Assembly: GCA_910575475.1 (NCBI GenBank)
Contig: CAJTGD010000005.1
Coordinates: forward strand, 62,001-126,000
Origin: Lachnospiraceae bacterium
Lineage (GTDB): Bacteria > Bacillota > Clostridia > Lachnospirales > Lachnospiraceae
Direction: 5' to 3'
DNA: 64,000 nt
Positions within the stretch are counted from its first letter, which is position 1. Each line of letters begins with the position of its first letter. This document shows, in pieces, positions 7,704-16,353 of this stretch. The position numbers were made by a program, and so were the translations under genes. The notes below the pieces were generated by a model. It did no database searches. It worked only from the letters and a program-made list of their open reading frames with translations, and had not been told where the DNA came from.

Positions 7704-7765
7704 GGAGCACTACCAAAAAATCAGTTACATAGCCCGCTATGCGCCTGATTTTTTGGTAGCACTCC
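7704..7765. repeat. Near-perfect 62-bp palindrome
   Basis: Arms of 21 bases (7704-7724 and 7745-7765) match with two mismatches, and the 20-base centre contains a second inverted repeat CATAGC/GCTATG (7729-7742). The arms contain a run of A on one side and T on the other, so it could act as a terminator in both directions. It lies between the start regions of divergent genes where no terminator is needed. It may be a small mobile repeat or a cruciform-forming binding site. Confidence 0.6.
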
Positions 7766-7905
7766 CGAAGAGAAATCCTGCGGACTATTGGTAAGTAATT
7801 TTGTGCCAGTTCCTAACTTCCGATATTGTTTGAATGCTACATGGCTGTGTGAGATAGGGGAAAAAGTGTTTTTCGATAAAAAAGTGGATATCTTTCACAA
7901 AATAC

Positions 7906-7936
7906 TTGACTGTATACCTGCTATATACTTTAAAAT
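7906..7936 (+). promoter_or_regulatory. MerR-type promoter with 19-base spacer and dyad
   Basis: TTGACT (7906-7911) and TAAAAT (7931-7936) are separated by 19 bases instead of 17, and the spacer contains the dyad GTATA-N7-TATAC. Over-long spacers with a central dyad are the known target architecture of MerR activators, which untwist the DNA to align the boxes. The first gene of the operon encodes a MerR domain, so autoregulation from this site is likely. Confidence 0.65.
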
Positions 7937-7998
7937 AAGCACGTAAAGCTGGAAAACGTATAGGATTAAGTGCCCAATGGACACAGGGGGGTGTATGC

Positions 7999-10047
7999 TT
8001 GAACACAAAACAGATGGAAGAACTGACCGGGATCACCAGACAGAACATTCGCTACTATGAACGGCAGGGTCTGCTGGAACCGGCCAGGGACGCCGGCAAT
8101 GCCTATCGTGATTATTCCGATGAGGATGTCCGGCGGCTGAAGCTGATCAAAATGCTCCGCATGCTGGACATGCCGTTAAAGGAGATCAAGGAGGTGCTGG
8201 ACGGAACGCTTCCTCTAAAAGAGGCCGCCGCGAAGCAGCAGGAAGCGCTCCTGCAGCAGCAGAAGCAGATCCAGGCGGCGGTGGAGGTCTGCGCCAATAT
8301 CCGAAAAGAAAAGTCAGAGGCCATAGACGTGGACAGCTACCTGGACCGGATGGAGCATATGGCGAAAAGCGGGAGCGTATTCGCGCGGATCGTGGATGAT
8401 TACAAGCAGGTAGCGGAAGAGGAGCGGCAGCGACAGTTCTCCTTTTACACGGACCAGCCGGTGAATACGGCGGGGCGGTTCGAGGAGGAGCTGAGGAAAT
8501 GGGCCGGGGAAGAACGGAGGAAGTTCCGGATGGTTCGTCCGGGAAGGTATCCGGAGTTTACGCTGGACGGCGTCTCCTATACGGCGGCATGTACGGTGGA
8601 GCAGGATCAGGAGACGAAGGAACCGCGAACACGGATCGTCTGCAGCAGGGAGGATGATGAGAAGGTGAAAAAAGAAGTCCAAAAGAACAGAAGGGCTGTA
8701 TTCCAGGCCATATATTCCATAGGGGTCAATATCCGGCGGCATCGTTTCAAGAGCATTCTGAATGGAATGATCAGTATGATGACGGTGGTGGTGCTGGTAT
8801 TTTATCTGGGAAATCTGGTCAGCGCCAGAGGGCAGTTTGAGGAGCTGCCGGAGGCGATCCCCGTGCGGGGCACGGTGATGAACGCGGCGGGAACCCTGAA
8901 CAGCGGGCTGTTTATCCGGCAGCAGGTGCTGGATATGGTCTATACGTCCCCGCATATCTGGAAGATCCGGGAGACTGCGGAGCTGGTCGGACATATGACG
9001 CAGGCGGACGAAGGAGCCGGAGCGGAGGAACTGACGCAGGCGGACGAAGGAGCCGGAATGGAAGAACCGATGCAGCCTGGGGAACAGATCGAAGCCGAAG
9101 ACAGCGCACAGCCCGATGAGGATAACGGAAGCTTGTCAGGAGACATCCCCCAGGCAGACGAGTTCCGGATCCTGGGCATCAACGATCTGGGATCCGTCTA
9201 CGAGGATTGTGAACAGGATCTCACCTGGGCGGACGGCTGGAGCTGGGAAAGCTTTCAAAAGAGCAGGGATGTGTGCGTCGCGGGAACCGCATTTCTGGAG
9301 GGACACGGCCTGGAGCCGGGAGACCATCTGTCCTGTTCTCTGGAGCATTATATCCGGGCAGAGATCGGCCTGGGGCTGGAGCGGGAAGAACTGAAGCCTT
9401 TGGAAATGGAGATCGTCGGGGCAATTGAGGATTCGGAAGCCGGGGAATCCATGGCAGCGGAGGTGATGCTTCCCATCGGGGCGGTACGGCAGCTCTATGA
9501 AGAAAATGACAAGGTCTATTTTGCTTCGTCCCTGCGGTTTACCGTGAAGGATCCGATGAAGCTCAACGAACTGAAGCAGGATCTTAGGGAGCCCGGGCTG
9601 ACTCCTGTGGTTCCAGGCTCGCCGGAAAATTACGCGGGCTCCGCGCTGCGGATGGAGGACGATGTGTTCATCCAGGCGGCTCTGGGGCTGGAAAAAAGCA
9701 TCTCTCTGCTGGAGGGATTTCTGCCCTTTGTATTGCTGATCGTCGTGCTCTCAGGGTATATCGTGCCTCATCTGCTGCTCCAGGGCAGGAAGGGCGAGTA
9801 CGCCATCATGCGAGCGCTGGGAACCAGCAAAAGACGCGCTACCCTGGTATTTTTTGCGGAGCATATGCTGCTGGCGGCGTGCGGCGGCGCGGCAGGCGCG
9901 GTGATCGGCGCGATGTTCGGAACCGCGGATATCTTGACGGCGTGGATGGTCTGGGGGATCTTTTTGTGCTGCTATACGCTGGGAGCGGCGGCAGCCCTGT
10001 GGATGTTTGGAAGAATGAGTATCGCGGCTGTGCTGACACACCAATAG
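7999..10047 (+). CDS. MerR DNA-binding domain fused to an FtsX-like ABC permease
   Basis: A 682-residue fusion. Residues 1-70 are a MerR winged helix (TRQNIRYYERQGLL, then YRDYSDEDVRRLKLIKMLRMLDMPLKEI), followed by the MerR dimer coiled coil (about 72-105). A soluble segment leads to TM1 (about 253-275), a large outer domain, and three C-terminal TMs (about 572-595, 618-642, 647-672) with the FtsX/MacB motif KGEYAIMRALGTSKRRA between TM2 and TM3. The outer domain has an acidic low-complexity stretch with a duplicated TQADEGAG unit (about 334-357). The start is TTG 7999 with AGGGGGGT upstream. It should be a membrane-anchored regulator that is also half of the exporter encoded by the next two genes, so transport state or ligand binding could directly control its promoter. 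Confidence 0.88.
   Translation: MNTKQMEELTGITRQNIRYYERQGLLEPARDAGNAYRDYSDEDVRRLKLIKMLRMLDMPLKEIKEVLDGTLPLKEAAAKQQEALLQQQKQIQAAVEVCANIRKEKSEAIDVDSYLDRMEHMAKSGSVFARIVDDYKQVAEEERQRQFSFYTDQPVNTAGRFEEELRKWAGEERRKFRMVRPGRYPEFTLDGVSYTAACTVEQDQETKEPRTRIVCSREDDEKVKKEVQKNRRAVFQAIYSIGVNIRRHRFKSILNGMISMMTVVVLVFYLGNLVSARGQFEELPEAIPVRGTVMNAAGTLNSGLFIRQQVLDMVYTSPHIWKIRETAELVGHMTQADEGAGAEELTQADEGAGMEEPMQPGEQIEAEDSAQPDEDNGSLSGDIPQADEFRILGINDLGSVYEDCEQDLTWADGWSWESFQKSRDVCVAGTAFLEGHGLEPGDHLSCSLEHYIRAEIGLGLEREELKPLEMEIVGAIEDSEAGESMAAEVMLPIGAVRQLYEENDKVYFASSLRFTVKDPMKLNELKQDLREPGLTPVVPGSPENYAGSALRMEDDVFIQAALGLEKSISLLEGFLPFVLLIVVLSGYIVPHLLLQGRKGEYAIMRALGTSKRRATLVFFAEHMLLAACGGAAGAVIGAMFGTADILTAWMVWGIFLCCYTLGAAAALWMFGRMSIAAVLTHQ
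8998..9060 (+). repeat. 36-bp-period tandem duplication inside the MerR-FtsX gene
   Basis: The segment beginning ACGCAGGCGGACGAAGGAGC at 8998 recurs at 9034, identical over about 24 bases. It keeps the reading frame and duplicates the acidic peptide TQADEGAG in the extracytoplasmic linker. Such in-frame repeats can vary in copy number between strains. Confidence 0.7.
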
Positions 10048-10114
10048 ACGGTAACAGGGCGCCCCTGGTCAAGAAGGTGTGACCTGTAATTCTATATGAT
10101 TGAGAGGGACGTAA

Positions 10115-10777
10115 ATGGAAAAGATCAGAGTAGAAAATGTGAGTTATTCTTATCAGAATCAATATCAGAAGATTGAGGCAGTGAAAGAGGTGAGCTGTTC
10201 CTTCGAGGACGGGAACATGTATGCCATCACAGGCGAATCCGGCTCCGGAAAGAGCACCTTCCTCTCTCTCCTGGCGGGCCTGGATCGCCCGGAATCCGGC
10301 ACGATCCTGGTGGAAGGGGAAAATCTCCTGGAAATGGACCGGGATGCTTACCGGAGAAAACAGATTTCCGTGGTCTATCAGGCATTTCACCTGTTTCCTC
10401 TTCTGAATGCAGTGGAAAATGTTATGTATCCCATGGAACTGCAGGGAATCTCCCGCCGGGAAGCACGGAAGCAGGCGGAGGACTGTCTGCGGGAGGTAGG
10501 GCTGGGGGAGAAGATCTTCCACCAGTATCCCAAAATGATGAGCGGCGGGGAGCAGCAGCGGGTTGCCATCGCCCGGGCCATGGCAGCCCAGGGGCGGATT
10601 CTGCTGGCGGATGAGCCCACCGGCAACCTGGACTCAGAAAATGAAGAGAACATCGTAGAACTGCTGAAAGGGCTGGCACATGAACGGGATTATCTGGTGA
10701 TCGTAGTGACCCACAACCCGGAGGTGGCGCGGCAGGCGGATGTGTGCTTGAAAATGAAGGACGGAAGGATGGTTTAG
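10115..10777 (+). CDS. ABC transporter ATP-binding protein (MacB/LolD type)
   Basis: A 220-residue single ABC ATPase with Walker [10 protein letters not shown] (about residues 40-48), Q-loop [11 protein letters not shown], signature [16 protein letters not shown] and Walker [17 protein letters not shown]. These sequences are typical of ATPases that pair with FtsX-fold permeases in mechanotransmission-type transporters (MacB, LolCDE, BceAB). It lies between the MerR-FtsX fusion and a second FtsX permease and is separated from the latter by one base, so the three genes should form one complex. It has no membrane segment and acts at the cytoplasmic face. The exported substrate is unknown; antimicrobial peptides or lipoproteins are usual for the class. 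Confidence 0.92.
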   Translation: MEKIRVENVSYSYQNQYQKIEAVKEVSCSFEDGNMYAITGESGSGKSTFLSLLAGLDRPESGTILVEGENLLEMDRDAYRRKQISVVYQAFHLFPLLNAVENVMYPMELQGISRREARKQAEDCLREVGLGEKIFHQYPKMMSGGEQQRVAIARAMAAQGRILLADEPTGNLDSENEENIVELLKGLAHERDYLVIVVTHNPEVARQADVCLKMKDGRMV

Positions 10778-10778
10778 G

Positions 10779-12626
10779 ATGACAGTTTATTATAGTATGA
10801 AACAGATCCTGCGGAGCCCCTTAAAAAGCATCCTCTTCCTTCTGCTGGCCGGGGTTTCGGCATTTCTGCTGGCGCTGGGGGGCAGCCTCTGGGAGATCAA
10901 CCGGACCATGCTGGAGGAATTTGAGGATATCTTCATGACGGTGGGGACGGTGGAGCAGAAGATCGACCACGTAGAGACCGGGAGGCACTGGGACGCGAAA
11001 GACGGATATTATTATACCCAGTGGGGAGCATATGGGGAAAGGATTCCCAGCTCGGTGCTGGATTTTGAAGGGGCCGGCTATATCCTGGAAGCGAAGCAGC
11101 GGCCCAATTTCGGAGCGCTGGTGGATCAGAAGGCGGCAAGCAGTCCCTATATGTTTACGGTGGTAGAGGCCACCCCCTTAGAGTCGGGCCGGGCGGATGA
11201 GTCATTTCCCATGCGGGCGGAAAGAGTTCTCGCAGGCGATGAATTTGAACTGAAAGAGGGAGATATTTTTTATATCTGCGATCACTATCTGGAGGAAGCC
11301 AGGAGCTTTGAGGCGGGAACGACATACATCATGATGCTGAACAGCAGTGTCGGCTGGGTTCATGGATCAAGGGTGGAACACATTGCCCCGGAGGATTATG
11401 TACAGGAATTTTTCCCAATGAACAGTGTAGCCTCGCATCAGTATACCATGGAGGGCGAACTGGTCTATGATGCCGTAGCTGAAGCGGAAGACGAGTATGA
11501 CATGGATATTGTAACAGAGGATTTTTATGAGACGGAGCGGGGAAAACGCTGGCTGGAAATCGCAAAAACACGGGATTATCTGTTTCACACGGTTCCCGTG
11601 ATTCCTGTGGACAGGACAGAGCTTCTGATGCCCTTTTATTGGAAGGATGCGCAGATCACAAAGGGAAGAGATATTACGGAGGAGGAGTACGCCCAAGGAA
11701 AGCCGGTCTGCCTGATCTCCTCCGGCCTGGCCATGCTTCTGCGGAAGGAGATAGGGGACAGGCTTACGCTCCCGCTCTATTGCGCGGACTATACCCCAAC
11801 GTTGTTTGAAAGGGGGATGTGGGTGGAGTCGATTTTAAACGCCGAAGGAAAGGCATATCCGATCTTTGATGAGCAGGAGTATGAGATCGTCGGGATCTAT
11901 ACCACCACGTCGGTCATAAATAATGGGTATGAATTGTGTGACAATCAGGCGATCATTCCCTGGAATGCCATACCTGAAAATTCCTGGGCGGATCATATCA
12001 CGGGAATCTGGTATATGACCGGCGCCAACACCTCCTTCCAGATTCCCAACGGAACCATCGAGGATTTCATGGCCGCATGGGAGAAGCAGGGTGTGGAAGG
12101 GCTGGAGCTCCGTTTCTATGATAACGGATACAGCAATCTGAAAAACGGGATCGAGAGCCGGAAGCTCATGTCTGTGATCTTCCTGGCAAGCGGCTGCGTA
12201 CTGGCGGTGATGATCCTCTGCTTCTTTGCCAACCTGTTCATCACAGGCCAGCGCCAGCGGATCGCGGTGGAACGTCTGCTTGGGCGGACGAAACGGCAGT
12301 GCGCCGTCTCCCTCCTGACCGGGTTTTTGCTGCTCGCGGTATTGGGCGCGGGAGCCGGGAGCGCGGCGGGCTGGATGGCTACGGACCGGGCGGTGAAGGC
12401 AACGGAAGAGACCACGGAATTCGACACCTCATTCAGCAATGCGGTGATCGCCCAGGCGGATCCGGATGAGGCCGATCTCTCCGCGGCAGAGCAGAACCAC
12501 GGCCCGGAGATGGCGGCTGCGGCGGGAATCGGTATCTTCCTGGCGGCGGTGCTGATCAGCTTTGGGTTCCTGCGGCAGGAGCTGAGAAAGGAGCCGCTGC
12601 GGATCCTGGGGGAACTGGAGGAGTAG
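10779..12626 (+). CDS. FtsX-like ABC permease
   Basis: A 615-residue permease. TM1 is near the N-terminus (about residues 14-36, SILFLLLAGVSAFLLALGG), then a very large outer domain (about 40-455), then three TMs at the C-terminus with the FtsX-type cytoplasmic segment GQRQRIAVERLLGRTKRQ between the first two. An acidic stretch (QADPDEADLSAAEQ) precedes the final TM. It is the second half of the heterodimeric exporter with the MerR-FtsX protein and the ATPase. The start at 10779 is one base after the ATPase stop, with the ribosome site inside the ATPase 3' end. Confidence 0.9.
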   Translation: MTVYYSMKQILRSPLKSILFLLLAGVSAFLLALGGSLWEINRTMLEEFEDIFMTVGTVEQKIDHVETGRHWDAKDGYYYTQWGAYGERIPSSVLDFEGAGYILEAKQRPNFGALVDQKAASSPYMFTVVEATPLESGRADESFPMRAERVLAGDEFELKEGDIFYICDHYLEEARSFEAGTTYIMMLNSSVGWVHGSRVEHIAPEDYVQEFFPMNSVASHQYTMEGELVYDAVAEAEDEYDMDIVTEDFYETERGKRWLEIAKTRDYLFHTVPVIPVDRTELLMPFYWKDAQITKGRDITEEEYAQGKPVCLISSGLAMLLRKEIGDRLTLPLYCADYTPTLFERGMWVESILNAEGKAYPIFDEQEYEIVGIYTTTSVINNGYELCDNQAIIPWNAIPENSWADHITGIWYMTGANTSFQIPNGTIEDFMAAWEKQGVEGLELRFYDNGYSNLKNGIESRKLMSVIFLASGCVLAVMILCFFANLFITGQRQRIAVERLLGRTKRQCAVSLLTGFLLLAVLGAGAGSAAGWMATDRAVKATEETTEFDTSFSNAVIAQADPDEADLSAAEQNHGPEMAAAAGIGIFLAAVLISFGFLRQELRKEPLRILGELEE

Positions 12627-12699
12627 AAATATGGCCGGAAAATGCCGCGCGGTCTGCAAAGAGTCAGAACAGCAGAAATAAAAACAGAATCAGGGATTG

Positions 12700-12742
12700 A
12701 AAGCCGCAGACTTTATCAGGTAAAAAAAGTCTGCGGCTTTTT
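12700..12742 (+). terminator. Intrinsic terminator after the MerR-FtsX operon
   Basis: Perfect 13-bp stem AAAGCCGCAGACT/AGTCTGCGGCTTT with a 15-base loop and trailing T residues, 75 bases after the permease stop. A closely related stem (AAAGCCGCAG) ends the GH78 gene at 29936. Confidence 0.85.
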
Positions 12743-12763
12743 ACAAAAAAACTCGATCACTTC

Positions 12764-12792
12764 TTGCGCTCTGCTCCGCTTTTCCCTATAAT
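12764..12792 (+). promoter_or_regulatory. Promoter of the SNF2 helicase gene
   Basis: TTGCGC (12764-12769), 17-base spacer and a perfect TATAAT (12787-12792). It overlaps the longest possible reading frame of the downstream gene, which supports starting that gene at 12872. Confidence 0.6.
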
Positions 12793-12871
12793 GGAATCAG
12801 TCATTCCTGCCGCGGAGTGTAAATTCCCGTGGGCAGGGATTAAAATATCATACAAGAACAGGATGAAGATT

Positions 12872-15514
12872 ATGAATGCAGCACAGGTAAATAAGAACAA
12901 TCAGCCCCAGGGGAATAAGGGCCTTGTTCCGCTTCAGTTCCTTTTCACAGAGGACGGCTTCTGCCCTGATGGGCGTCCGGAGCAGCTCTCCCCTGCGGAT
13001 CAGAAGCTTCTGGGGCAGTTTGAACAGGACCGTTACGGAGCGCTGTACCACATGGGACTTGCGGAAAAATCGCCGTATCTCAGTCCGTCAGCGGCATTTT
13101 TATACCAGGTGTCGGATGCGTTTTTTAAAACCCTGACCAGCCTGCCGGAGCTGGAGATCTCCAGGGGGGAGACCCGGGCAGAGCCGTCGGAGGAGGCAGC
13201 GGACCGGTTGATCCGTGCGGTTCCATTTGTGATCGGTGCGGAGTATATTACGGAAAAGTGGATCAGGGGGATATTCCGGAAGCTGAATGAGATCTTTTCC
13301 AGAGAGATCGGAGACTACGACGGCACCGTAGAAATGTATCTGACAGAGAAGAATCAGCATCTCCATGTCCCGGAGAGGATCTTTTTCCACCTGGTAGAGA
13401 ATAAGGACGACGACTTTCCCTTTGCGTTTCTGGCAACCTACGCTACCAGAGGAGAGGACGGAAAGATCCGCCATGTCCCGCTGAAATATGCTTTGACAGA
13501 GTATAAAAATGAACGGGAAAAGCTGCTGGCTCTGCTGGCCTGCCTGAACCGCGCGGCTGAGGTTTCCAAACTGATCTCCGGATTCGTGGAAAACGGGGAG
13601 ATGTTCCATCCGCTGCGGCTGACGTCCGAGGAGGCGTATATATTTTTAAAGCAGATCGAAGATATTGAAAGCACCGGCATTCTTTGCAGGATCCCCAACT
13701 GGTGGAAGAGAAAAGCGGCGCAGGTGTCCATGTCTGTGAGTATGGGGGAAGAGAAGCCGTCCATGCTGGGCTTTGATACGCTGGTCAGCATGCGTCCGGA
13801 GCTGACGGTAGACGGAGTGCCGCTGAGCCGGGAGGATATCGAGCTTCTTTTGGCCCAGACAGACGGACTGGCATTTTTGAAAGGAAAGTGGATCGAGGTG
13901 GATCATGAGCGGCTGAAAAAGCTGCTTGAGGAAATGGAAGAGGTTCCGGAGGATCTGACGCTGATGGACGCTCTGCGGCTGGAGCTCGGTACGGGAAAAG
14001 CCTCCGCGGACGTGGGGCAGCTTGTCACCAACGGAGCATGGCTTTCGTCTCTTCTGATGAATCTGAGAAAACCGGAATCCATCCGGAAAGTCGTGCTGCC
14101 CAAATCCTTCCGCGCGACGCTGCGTCCCTATCAGAGCAGCGGCTTCACCTGGCTCAATTATATGGACAAGCTGGGCTTCGGCGCCTGCCTTGCGGACGAT
14201 ATGGGACTGGGAAAGACCGTGCAGGTCCTTGCATACCTGGAAAAGCTGCGCAAGACAAATCAGCGTGCGCAGGCGCTTCTGGTGGTGCCGGCATCGCTGA
14301 TCGGAAACTGGCAGAAGGAGGCGGAAAAGTTTGCTCCGTCACTGGATTTTCAGGTCCTGCATGGAAAGACGGCGCCGAAGCTGGGCGAGGAGTTCCGGGG
14401 AAGCAGTACATTTCTCACGATCACAACCTACGGAATGGTCACACGGATCAAGGAGCTGCAGGAGGTACAATGGGAGTGCGTGATCCTGGATGAAGCTCAG
14501 GCGATCAAGAACCCGCTGACCCGGCAGACAAAGGAGATCAAAAAGTTATCCTCCCGGATGCGGATCGCCATGACAGGGACACCCATCGAAAATGAACTGG
14601 CCAATCTGTGGTCATTATTTGATTTCCTGAACAAAGGGCTTTTGGGAACCTCGGCGGAATTCAACGAATTCTGCAAAGGGCTGGGCGATCATCCGGAAGG
14701 GTATGTCCGCCTGAAAACGATGGTGGCGCCCTTTATGCTCCGACGGGTCAAGACCGATAAAAGCATCATCGCGGACCTGCCGGAAAAGCTGGAGACCATC
14801 GACTACGCAAATCTGGCAAAGAAGCAGATCGTCCTCTACCGGAAGGCGGTCTCAGATCTGGAGAAACGGCTGGAGGAAGCGGACGGAATCGAGCGCAGAG
14901 GACTGGTCATGGCTGCGATCATCCGGCTGAAGCAGATCTGCAACCATCCCGACCAATATCTGGGGCAGCAGACATTTTCCATGGAGGAAAGCGGGAAGTT
15001 CGCCATGCTGAAGGAAATCTGCACAACCATTTACGAAAAACGCGAACGTGTGCTTGTGTTTACGCAGTTCAAGGAGATCACGGAATACCTGGCGGCATTT
15101 TTGACAGAGATCTTCCAGACAGAGGGATTTGTGCTCCACGGAGGGACCCCGGTCGCTAAGCGCAGCCAGATCGTGGAAGCATTTCAGGGAGAAAAGTACG
15201 TGCCCTTTATTGTTCTTTCCGTAAAAGCCGGGGGAACCGGGCTGAATCTGACAAAGGCAAACCATGTGATCCATTTTGACCGCTGGTGGAATCCGGCTGT
15301 GGAAAACCAGGCCACGGACCGGGCGTTCCGGATTGGACAGACGAAGAATGTGATGGTGCATAAGCTGGTCTGCAAAGGCACGATCGAAGAGAAGATTGAT
15401 GAAATGATCGAGGCGAAAAAGGAACTGGCGGAGAATGTGATCGGTTCCGGCGGTGAGAAGTGGATCACCGAACTCAGCAATGACGAGCTGATGTCGATGA
15501 TGCGGTTAGGATAA
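12872..15514 (+). CDS. SNF2-family helicase/ATPase
   Basis: About 880 residues. The C-terminal half is a complete SNF2/Rad54-type DNA translocase: motif I ADDMGLGKTVQ (about residues 438-448), DEAQ box (LDEAQ, about 538), motif III MTGTPIEN, then the second lobe with VFTQFKEITEYL, GGTGLNLT, HFDRWWNPAVENQ and DRAFRIGQ. The N-terminal half is the bacterial SNF2-associated region. The start at 12872 is chosen because AGGA lies 8 bases upstream and the promoter -10 covers the earlier frame. The enzyme uses ATP to move on or remodel protein-DNA complexes; its bacterial role is unclear (repair, transcription recycling or defence). It is followed by a terminator-like hairpin and then a SWIM-domain gene, a frequent neighbour. 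Confidence 0.9.
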   Translation: MNAAQVNKNNQPQGNKGLVPLQFLFTEDGFCPDGRPEQLSPADQKLLGQFEQDRYGALYHMGLAEKSPYLSPSAAFLYQVSDAFFKTLTSLPELEISRGETRAEPSEEAADRLIRAVPFVIGAEYITEKWIRGIFRKLNEIFSREIGDYDGTVEMYLTEKNQHLHVPERIFFHLVENKDDDFPFAFLATYATRGEDGKIRHVPLKYALTEYKNEREKLLALLACLNRAAEVSKLISGFVENGEMFHPLRLTSEEAYIFLKQIEDIESTGILCRIPNWWKRKAAQVSMSVSMGEEKPSMLGFDTLVSMRPELTVDGVPLSREDIELLLAQTDGLAFLKGKWIEVDHERLKKLLEEMEEVPEDLTLMDALRLELGTGKASADVGQLVTNGAWLSSLLMNLRKPESIRKVVLPKSFRATLRPYQSSGFTWLNYMDKLGFGACLADDMGLGKTVQVLAYLEKLRKTNQRAQALLVVPASLIGNWQKEAEKFAPSLDFQVLHGKTAPKLGEEFRGSSTFLTITTYGMVTRIKELQEVQWECVILDEAQAIKNPLTRQTKEIKKLSSRMRIAMTGTPIENELANLWSLFDFLNKGLLGTSAEFNEFCKGLGDHPEGYVRLKTMVAPFMLRRVKTDKSIIADLPEKLETIDYANLAKKQIVLYRKAVSDLEKRLEEADGIERRGLVMAAIIRLKQICNHPDQYLGQQTFSMEESGKFAMLKEICTTIYEKRERVLVFTQFKEITEYLAAFLTEIFQTEGFVLHGGTPVAKRSQIVEAFQGEKYVPFIVLSVKAGGTGLNLTKANHVIHFDRWWNPAVENQATDRAFRIGQTKNVMVHKLVCKGTIEEKIDEMIEAKKELAENVIGSGGEKWITELSNDELMSMMRLG

Positions 15515-15519
15515 GGCGA

Positions 15520-15561
15520 AAAATAACTGATACAGATTGCGCAGGATGTGTCAGTTATTTT
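15520..15561 (+). terminator. Terminator-like hairpin between the SNF2 and SWIM genes
   Basis: Arms AAAATAACTGATAC and GTGTCAGTTATTTT pair over 14 bases with one G-U. The loop contains TGCGCAGGAT. The 29 bases from 15519 are nearly identical to those at 21378-21406, so this is one copy of a dispersed element as well as a likely partial terminator. Confidence 0.65.
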
Positions 15562-15609
15562 CCGACAGATCCTAAGGATAAGGAATATGAGAAAAACAGG
15601 AGATGCGAT

Positions 15610-16338
15610 ATGAGTAAATATTGGGACAGTTCTACCCGATACAGCCAGCCGACGGCTTCGGAGATCCGGAAGAAATCCGCGGCCAGCCGGAAAAAAGAGC
15701 AGGCGAAGGGAAAGGTTCTGGAGCCGGTGAGCGTACAGGGCAGGACGATCGTAAAAAGCTGGTGGGGACAGGCATGGTGCGAGAACCTGGAGCGGTATGC
15801 GGATTATGAAAGCCGTCTGGACAGGGGAAAGCGTTATATCCGCACAGGGGCTGTCATTGACCTGAAGATCCAGAAAGGGAAAATATTGGCCCGGGTGCAG
15901 GGGACGCGCAAGACGCCATACAAAGTGGAGATCCGCATCAGCCCGCTTTCCGAGGAAAAGTGTCAGTCGATCATCAGCAGATGCGGCAAAAAGATTGAAA
16001 ACCTGGAAGAACTGCTTGCCGGGAATTTCCCGGAGGAGATGAAGGAACTGTTTCAGGGAAAGGACGGCCTGTTCCCGACTCCCATCGAGATCAGTTTTAC
16101 CTGCAGCTGCCCGGACTGGGCCCTTTTGTGCAAGCATGTGGCGGCAGCCCTTTACGGCGTGGGGGTCAGGCTGGATGAACAGCCGCTCTTATTCTTCGAG
16201 CTCCGGGGGATCGACGTGGGCCGTTTTATTGACGTGACGCTGGCAAATAAGGTAGAAGCAATGCTTGCAAATGCGGAAAAGCCAAGCAACAGGATCATGG
16301 AAGAGGACGAGGTAAAGGGACTGTTCGGGGTGCTTTAA
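15610..16338 (+). CDS. SWIM zinc-finger protein
   Basis: A 242-residue protein with a SWIM zinc finger: Cys165-x-Cys167-x6-Cys174-x-His176 (FTCSCPDWALLCKHVAAALY). The N-terminal part (SWWGQAWCENLERYADYESRL, RGKRYIRTG) is a conserved block common in bacterial proteins encoded beside SNF2 helicases. SWIM domains bind DNA or protein; this one is a presumed partner of the SNF2 helicase. Start 15610 follows an AGGAGATG site. It is the last gene before a LysR gene that begins 15 bases after it. Confidence 0.88.
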   Translation: MSKYWDSSTRYSQPTASEIRKKSAASRKKEQAKGKVLEPVSVQGRTIVKSWWGQAWCENLERYADYESRLDRGKRYIRTGAVIDLKIQKGKILARVQGTRKTPYKVEIRISPLSEEKCQSIISRCGKKIENLEELLAGNFPEEMKELFQGKDGLFPTPIEISFTCSCPDWALLCKHVAAALYGVGVRLDEQPLLFFELRGIDVGRFIDVTLANKVEAMLANAEKPSNRIMEEDEVKGLFGVL

Positions 16339-16353
16339 GAGGAAGAGAGAAAA

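Noticed and set aside
8314..8994. Minus-strand ORF of 226 codons
   Set aside because: Antisense of the MerR-FtsX gene, whose domain motifs are unambiguous.
15184..16137. Minus-strand ORF of 317 codons
   Set aside because: Covers the ends of both SNF2 and SWIM genes in antisense; no family features.
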